From positions 1 through 26,610 of the IMG/VR virus record IMGVR_UViG_3300025646_000298: 26,610 bases of DNA; one strand, given 5' to 3'. The notes below the pieces were generated by a model. The model was not told the origin of the DNA. It searched no databases and saw only the letters and a program-made list of their open reading frames with translations. The position numbers and the translations under genes are program-made. Source of the stretch: a virus. Positions within the stretch are counted from its first letter, which is position 1, and each line of letters opens with the position of its first letter. This document shows positions 21,846 through 26,610 of the stretch, piece by piece.

Positions 21846-22780
21846 TATTTTTTAAATAATTCTATTACGTCGTCTAAATATTCTTTAGCTAAATCTGTTC
21901 CATATACAACATTAAATGAATCTGGATTTTGTTTGTAGTAATCCATTGTTTCATGTTTTGCTTGTTGCATTAAAGGAATTAATTCATTTAACTTTCTTTC
22001 TATTTCATCAAATGCTAATAATCTACCTCCAACCCATTTTTGGTTTGATGATTTGTTTATATTAGCATCTTGTAAATAAGATTCAACATCTGTATCTTCC
22101 CAAAGTTTTTTAACTTCAATACCTTTAGCTGCCTTATTTAATTTATTTTTATTAACTAATTTATATTTAAAATCAGTTATGTATTTATTTTTAATAACAC
22201 CTTCAGGACCTGCTTTTGGACCAGGACCCATAGTTGCTCCTGGACCTTCATTTACTTTTTTAAATCCTGCTTGTGTATAAGCTCCATAAGTTGATTTTCT
22301 AGGAGAAGGACCATTATGGTTTTCACCTTCACCTCCTGAAGTAAAAAATGAAGTGGAGCCTAAAGTAGACATTTCATCTAATAAATTTTTAATTTGAACA
22401 TACTGTTCAGGATACTCTTTTCTAATATGAGTTCTAAATTTATTAAATACATTTCTAGCATCTTGAGCTAATACTGCTAAAGTAGGATCTGCTTTACCAT
22501 CTGCTGTTTTAGATAAGTCAGTTAATGCTTTAACCGCCTCTGACATTTCTCTTAAAGCATCTCCAAAATTAGCTAATTTTATAATTTGATGATTTATTTG
22601 ACCTGTTTCATCATCAACATCAACTGTTTTAAAGTAAGTACTTAAAGTATCATTAAAGAAGTCATTTTTATAATCAATTTTACCATAACGTCTTTCAATC
22701 CTATCTAATAATTCAGGATCAACGTCTTTAGGTTTGATTACATCATCCGCTTCTTTTAATTTATACTTGTAATTAGCCAT
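21845..22780 (-). CDS. Head-cluster protein sharing a 24-residue module with the capsid protein
   Basis: 311 residues, mostly helical. Residues 132-155 align without gaps to residues 56-79 of the major capsid protein with 14 identities, including an [L]-x-E site (LLDE, 133-136) and the string FTSGGEGEN. Next comes a Gly/Pro linker (about 179-195, EGPGATMGPGPKAGPEG), then a Lys-rich helical C-terminal domain. It overlaps the 285-residue gene by 8 nt and is coupled to the 118-residue gene. The shared module suggests processing by the same prohead protease or a shared binding surface. I know no family name; a head or core protein delivered in the prohead is the best reading. Confidence 0.8.
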   Translation of the reverse strand: MANYKYKLKEADDVIKPKDVDPELLDRIERRYGKIDYKNDFFNDTLSTYFKTVDVDDETGQINHQIIKLANFGDALREMSEAVKALTDLSKTADGKADPTLAVLAQDARNVFNKFRTHIRKEYPEQYVQIKNLLDEMSTLGSTSFFTSGGEGENHNGPSPRKSTYGAYTQAGFKKVNEGPGATMGPGPKAGPEGVIKNKYITDFKYKLVNKNKLNKAAKGIEVKKLWEDTDVESYLQDANINKSSNQKWVGGRLLAFDEIERKLNELIPLMQQAKHETMDYYKQNPDSFNVVYGTDLAKEYLDDVIELFKK

Positions 22781-23630
22781 GTACTTTAGTTAATTCTTCT
22801 AACAATTCAAAGTATTGTAACAAATTAACTAAATCATTATTACCAACATTGGCTGTTTTATTTAATGGAGAAAGTAAGTTAGCTACTTCATTTAATTTAA
22901 TCTGAACAGCTTTATCAGTGACTTTTTTAGATAATTTATTTATTTCTTCTTTAATTTCCCCAACTTTACCGTTGTAAAATTCTCTTAATTTTGGAGTTGA
23001 ATCAACTGAGTTGATGAATTCTTTTAAAACCACTTTTTGATTATCATTCAATGCTTCATATTTACCATTGAATTTTTCTAACATTACTTTGTAAGTTAAA
23101 ATTCTTAAATCCTTATCATATGATTTAAACTCTTCTAACAAATCATCTTCTACTTTTTCTTTAGTAATGTTTTTAGAGGTTAAATGCTCTAAAAGAGACA
23201 TTTTGTTATCTATAATTTGATCTGGGTTAGATAGGTTTTCGCTATTATAAATTTCTAATAAGGTATATAAAGAAGCAAATACTTTATAGTTAGGTAATTT
23301 AGTTTTGAAAAATTCTTCTAAATTATAATGCTTTTGAATTTCACTAATTAAATTATACTTTTGTCTTTTTAAAGCACCTCTATTAAGGTCTTTAGAAGAT
23401 TCAACAACGGTATTAATAATAATTTCGGCTTTGCCTTCAGTGATATTCTTATGTTTGGAAAGAGTTTCATATAATTTGTACTCTCTTCCTAATTCGGTTT
23501 TTACAAAGTATTTTTTTAGAATACCAGCTGCCTTAGAATCCTTACCAGATAAAGTGTCAGCGGTAATTTGTCTTACTAAAAGCTCAAATAAAAGGCCAGT
23601 ATTCTTATACTTAGAATGTTTAATATTCAT
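22773..23630 (-). CDS. Helical hypothetical protein downstream of the portal
   Basis: 285 residues, Lys/Glu/Leu-rich and almost wholly alpha-helical. It begins with SKYKNTGLLFELLVRQITADT, which looks conserved, and has amphipathic helices throughout (KRQKYNLISEIQKHYNLEEF, KVEDDLLEEFKSYDKDLRIL, EIKEEINKLSKKVTDKAVQI). No enzyme or membrane motif. It is the first gene of the unit following the portal and is overlapped by the next gene (ATGGCTAA). T4 has the small core genes 67 and 68 at this place; this protein is much larger and I see no sequence link. A prohead core or portal-associated assembly role is inferred from position. Confidence 0.78.
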   Translation of the reverse strand: MNIKHSKYKNTGLLFELLVRQITADTLSGKDSKAAGILKKYFVKTELGREYKLYETLSKHKNITEGKAEIIINTVVESSKDLNRGALKRQKYNLISEIQKHYNLEEFFKTKLPNYKVFASLYTLLEIYNSENLSNPDQIIDNKMSLLEHLTSKNITKEKVEDDLLEEFKSYDKDLRILTYKVMLEKFNGKYEALNDNQKVVLKEFINSVDSTPKLREFYNGKVGEIKEEINKLSKKVTDKAVQIKLNEVANLLSPLNKTANVGNNDLVNLLQYFELLEELTKVHG

Positions 23631-23644
23631 TCTTGAGGTTTTGT

Positions 23645-23654
23645 TATAAATATA
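23645..23654 (-). promoter_or_regulatory. TATATTTATA box before the 285-residue gene
   Basis: Ends 14 nt before the ATG at 23630, within the 33-bp gap after the portal gene. Confidence 0.5.
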
Positions 23655-23663
23655 TAAGGATTT

Positions 23664-25556
23664 TTACTTCTTTAACTTAGATTCATCAAGAAGTGAATCT
23701 CCATCATTGTTTTTATCTTTAAATAAACCTTCAATTAAACTTTTGTTTTTAAGGTAAATTTGTTTTGCTTCTAAAGCTAATGGTGAATCTCCTTTAAAAT
23801 TATTTCTTAAAGCACCATTTTCATTTTCATTGTCTTTATCATGAAGCCCTTTAGCGCCTAATCTATCTTTACCAAAAGGACTACTTTGTTTATTTCTATT
23901 GGTTGGTTCTTCAACTGGACGACCTAATTTAATATCTTCTCCATATCCTGTAGGTACATTTTCTGGATCAGAATACATTCTGCCTTTACCATATAATGAA
24001 GCTAAGTCATGTGGTGTGCCATATGATTTACCTGTCATTTTAGGATCATTACCTTCTCCGGATATTTGAGTGTTTCTAAAGGCACGTTTTTGATCTTCAA
24101 CAATTAAGTCTCTATATTCATCATATTGATCTTCAGATAAGTGGAAAATATTTTCATAAACCCAATCTGTTGGTAACAATTTAGTTTCCATAATCTTTTG
24201 AGCTAAATCTACCTTTTGAGTTAACAAAGCAATTTTTTCCTGATCATAAATGATTGATGGAGTAGTTAAATCTAATTCAAAATTGGTTAATTGTTCACCT
24301 GTATATCCTTGTGAATATAAATGTACTAAAGCAATTTTATACAACTCAGATAATACAATACGTTGAATACGGTTAATTGTACGAGCAAAACGAATATCTT
24401 CAGCTGCTAGTGTTGCTTTACCAGTTAAATCTTTTTCGTAGCCCATAAATGCTTTAGGCACTTTAAGGGCAGCGAATAATTTATCTCTTAAGTAAGTAAC
24501 ATCTGCTATACCATCATATTGTAAACCAGGTGTTGTTTCAATTTTAGTTGATTGATCATTACCACGAATTGGAATATAGAAATCTTCTAATAAATTCTGT
24601 TGGTTGTATTTTAAATTATAATCACCAGTTTTATTATCCATTAATGGAGTACGTTTCATTGTAGAAATAGTTTTCTGCATGAAATTTTCTACTTCATTTG
24701 GTGGAATAGAACCAACATTAATATAGAATATACGACGGTCTGGGGAACGAGAGATTCTATGAATTAACATAGCGTCTTCCATTAATACGTATTGTTTAAA
24801 GATACGACGAGCTGGTTCTAAATATGAACGACCATAAGGAAGATAGTTAACATCAGTTAACAATCTAAAGTGAGCCATTTCATAGTTGTCAAAATAAATA
24901 CCAGGCTCATTATCATAAGTTCCTAAATTAGGTGAACCATAATATCCTGAACCACCAGCATAAATACCTTCTGGTGAGTATTTAAATCTTACAGCGTTTG
25001 GATGTTCTTCATCATAATTTTCTTGTCTTTCAATATGAAAAGCAGTGTAAGGAATTACATTATAAACACCAAATTTTTCAGCAATTTCTAACTTTAAGAA
25101 AAAGTCTCCATATTTACACATTTGGCGAATCCAAGACCATAAATTAAATTCAATGTTTAATACATCATAAAATAAGTTATAAAGAATCTGTTGGATATCT
25201 TCGTCACTTGATTTAATATGAAGTACTTCTCCCATATCATTTTTTAATGTAGATTCATCTGAAATAATGTCAAGAGCAGAAGCAACAATAGCATCATAGT
25301 CCATATTATCATAATCTGAATAGATCATGGTTCTAAGGTATTGCCAGTTAACGTTTAATTGGGCTCCTAAAAGAGATGTAGAAGAAGGGGAATATAAACG
25401 ATTATATCTATCTATTAAAGAATTTGTCGCTATATCTCCTGAACGTTGAATTGAATCAACATCCATTACTTTTAATTCATTGCCACCCTGATTTCGAATG
25501 ATTACATCAGTTGAAAATAGTCGTTGCAGTCGGGTGAATAAGCTAGTATCTGCCAT
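23664..25556 (-). CDS. gp20: Portal vertex protein, gp20-like
   Basis: 630 residues (T4 gp20: 524). Clear portal blocks are YDNMDYDAIVASALDIISDE (about 80-99), WSWIRQMCKYGDFFLKLEI (about 140-158), a central ARRIFKQYVLMEDAMLIHRI with SRSPDRRIFYINVGSIPP, the segment KTGDYNLKYNQQNLLEDFYI with PIRG, and LFAALKVPKAFMGYEKDLTGKATLAAEDIRFARTI. Twelve copies form the unique vertex through which DNA enters and leaves, and the ring that starts prohead assembly. The C-terminal 120 residues (about 510-630) are polar, with a Gly/Asn-rich, probably disordered part that explains the extra length. It starts 12 nt after the terminase stop, with a box between, so packaging motor and portal are adjacent without the tail genes that separate them in T4. 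Confidence 0.98.
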   Translation of the reverse strand: MADTSLFTRLQRLFSTDVIIRNQGGNELKVMDVDSIQRSGDIATNSLIDRYNRLYSPSSTSLLGAQLNVNWQYLRTMIYSDYDNMDYDAIVASALDIISDESTLKNDMGEVLHIKSSDEDIQQILYNLFYDVLNIEFNLWSWIRQMCKYGDFFLKLEIAEKFGVYNVIPYTAFHIERQENYDEEHPNAVRFKYSPEGIYAGGSGYYGSPNLGTYDNEPGIYFDNYEMAHFRLLTDVNYLPYGRSYLEPARRIFKQYVLMEDAMLIHRISRSPDRRIFYINVGSIPPNEVENFMQKTISTMKRTPLMDNKTGDYNLKYNQQNLLEDFYIPIRGNDQSTKIETTPGLQYDGIADVTYLRDKLFAALKVPKAFMGYEKDLTGKATLAAEDIRFARTINRIQRIVLSELYKIALVHLYSQGYTGEQLTNFELDLTTPSIIYDQEKIALLTQKVDLAQKIMETKLLPTDWVYENIFHLSEDQYDEYRDLIVEDQKRAFRNTQISGEGNDPKMTGKSYGTPHDLASLYGKGRMYSDPENVPTGYGEDIKLGRPVEEPTNRNKQSSPFGKDRLGAKGLHDKDNENENGALRNNFKGDSPLALEAKQIYLKNKSLIEGLFKDKNNDGDSLLDESKLKK

Positions 25557-25560
25557 ATTT

Positions 25561-25570
25561 TATAAATATT
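25561..25570 (-). promoter_or_regulatory. AATATTTATA box before the portal gene
   Basis: It overlaps the end of the terminase stop codon and ends 4 nt before the portal ATG. If it is a -10 type promoter, the transcript would be leaderless or nearly so. Confidence 0.5.
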
Positions 25571-26610
25571 ATAGTAACCATCTAATGTCCTCAGATCCAT
25601 GATCTGTTTGGATAGAATATGGGTTTTTTACTTGATTGTTATTATATCCACCAATATAAGTAGTCTTACTCATATTTCCAAGGGCAGCTCGAGTCATGTC
25701 TTGAGAATGTTGTTGAAATTTTAATGATGTATCCCTTAAAAACATACCTATTCCAAAGGACATAACTAAATCATCATTATATCCTGATTGTGCTTCTGGG
25801 CGTCCATTTCTCCAAATAAACACTTTCATTTCTTCTAACAAACGTTTTGAACGAATTGTTACTGATCTATCACCAACATATTCTCTAAATTTATTTACAA
25901 CTAAAGGTCGTGTTCTTAAAGACATTGTAAATCCAGGAGTCATATCTGAATTACCTTCAAATACTTTTAAATAAGATTCTGCTGTTAATTGATCTGATTT
26001 TGGTGAGTGGTATAAGTTTCTATATCCTCTTTCAATAATAGCATCAAGTGTAGCCCAACCAATTGAGGCATTTTCTACAACTAACAGTGCATTATTATAT
26101 TCAGTAGCTAAGCCTGTAAGGAAATAACCATATTCTTTAGGTGGTAATTGTCCTTTATATTCAGCAACTTGTGTATTAGTTTGGATATCAATTACATGAC
26201 AAGCAGAAGAGTCTTTACCATCACCTCTAGCTACATCAGCTACTATCATATAGTCTCTACTATAATCCGCTGGTTCCCATATCCAAAGATTTTGGTCTGT
26301 TCCTCTTCTTTCTAAAGGATCTTTGATTGTTGTTTCTTTAACAAATTCAATCCATTCAGGATAAAAAACGGTTTCACCAGATGTACTAAAGTCACAGTCA
26401 CACTCTTGGGCTGCTAATCTAGGATCACCTAGTAATTCATCTTGTCGTTTTCTCCAATCCTCATTTCTTTCCGGATGTACATACCAAGGAAGCTTGATAG
26501 GTAAAAAGTCGTTTTCCGCTGATTCCGCTGACACCCATGTCTTGTGAAACCAGTTTCCAGTTCCATACGGTGTTGAAAGTACTATTGCTCCACCACCCGT
26601 GGCTAGTGTT
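25569..26610 (-). CDS. gp17: Terminase large subunit, gp17-like, N-terminus beyond window
   Basis: The last 346 residues are visible, and the frame stays open to the right edge; GTG at 26534 is internal, not the start. The visible part begins near the end of the ATPase domain (TLATGGGAIVLSTPYGTGNW, the coupling-motif STP region). It is followed by the RNase-H-like nuclease domain: MIVADVARGDGKDSS with catalytic Asp at visible residue 125, LLVVENASIGW with Glu at 179, and YNDDLVMS with Asp at 279/280. These match Asp401, Glu458 and Asp542 of T4 gp17. The protein pumps DNA into the prohead through the portal and cuts concatemers. T4 gp17 has 610 residues, so about half is missing here. Confidence 0.97.
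   Translation of the reverse strand, partial: TLATGGGAIVLSTPYGTGNWFHKTWVSAESAENDFLPIKLPWYVHPERNEDWRKRQDELLGDPRLAAQECDCDFSTSGETVFYPEWIEFVKETTIKDPLERRGTDQNLWIWEPADYSRDYMIVADVARGDGKDSSACHVIDIQTNTQVAEYKGQLPPKEYGYFLTGLATEYNNALLVVENASIGWATLDAIIERGYRNLYHSPKSDQLTAESYLKVFEGNSDMTPGFTMSLRTRPLVVNKFREYVGDRSVTIRSKRLLEEMKVFIWRNGRPEAQSGYNDDLVMSFGIGMFLRDTSLKFQQHSQDMTRAALGNMSKTTYIGGYNNNQVKNPYSIQTDHGSEDIRWLL

Noticed and set aside
26532-26534. GTG start of the terminase at 26534.
   Set aside because: The frame continues to the right edge with conserved terminase sequence (STPYGTGNW), so this GTG is internal.

Overview
The window is about 26.6 kb of a virulent, T4-like (gp20/gp23-type) myovirus genome. It is AT-rich apart from the left-hand 11 kb. 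Every gene I can support reads leftward on the minus strand. The cargo is the classic T4 head/packaging/neck set: large terminase (cut by the right edge), portal, prohead protease, scaffold, major capsid protein, a PhoH-type ATPase, and gp13-, gp14- and gp15-like neck and tail-completion proteins. Start codons follow A/T-rich leaders without a clear Shine-Dalgarno sequence. With the low GC and the Gly-Thr-Ser fibre style, this makes a Bacteroidota host plausible, but nothing here proves it.

Layout from right to left in transcription order: terminase gp17 (26610-25569); portal gp20; three helical or beta-rich genes of unknown function plus a fourth before the protease (together occupying the place of T4 67/68); protease gp21; scaffold gp22; capsid gp23, closed by a strong intrinsic terminator at 16673-16692; two small virion-type genes; phoH; a 140-residue beta-rich protein; gp13, gp14 and gp15; and finally a giant fibre gene filling 11745 to 1 and running off the left edge. 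Compared with T4, the 13-14-15 block lies downstream of 23 instead of upstream of 17, and no 18/19 pair lies between 17 and 20.

The outstanding object is the fibre. In the minus frame whose codons occupy 1-3, 4-6 and so on, it has a 126-residue N-terminal domain, then 1,249 in-register Gly-X-Y triplets (127-11367, nearly all Gly-Thr-Ser or Gly-Ser-Ser), then the start of a globular C-terminal domain. Rare landmark triplets (Gly-Ile-Ser-Gly-Val-Asn-Gly, replaced by Gly-Ile-Asp-Gly near the N-terminus) divide the rod into segments of quantised length: 18, 35, 52 (x4), about 70 (x7), 88 and 97 triplets, rising toward the C-terminus. This resembles a molecular ruler or a record of stepwise duplication. 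Because the 9-nt periodicity keeps several frames open, the antisense strand carries a 3,770-codon open frame that could be mistaken for the gene.

Two further regularities stand out. First, a box reading AATATTTATA on the coding strand (TATAAATATT on the plus strand, the reverse complement of a T4 late-promoter core) lies just upstream of seven of the genes preceded by an intergenic gap, and is absent where genes are fused by TAATG or overlaps. Second, the major capsid protein and a 311-residue gene upstream of it share an ungapped 24-residue module containing a likely prohead-protease cleavage site. No tRNA, CRISPR array, integrase or insertion sequence was seen, and no stretch over 300 bp lacks a gene.
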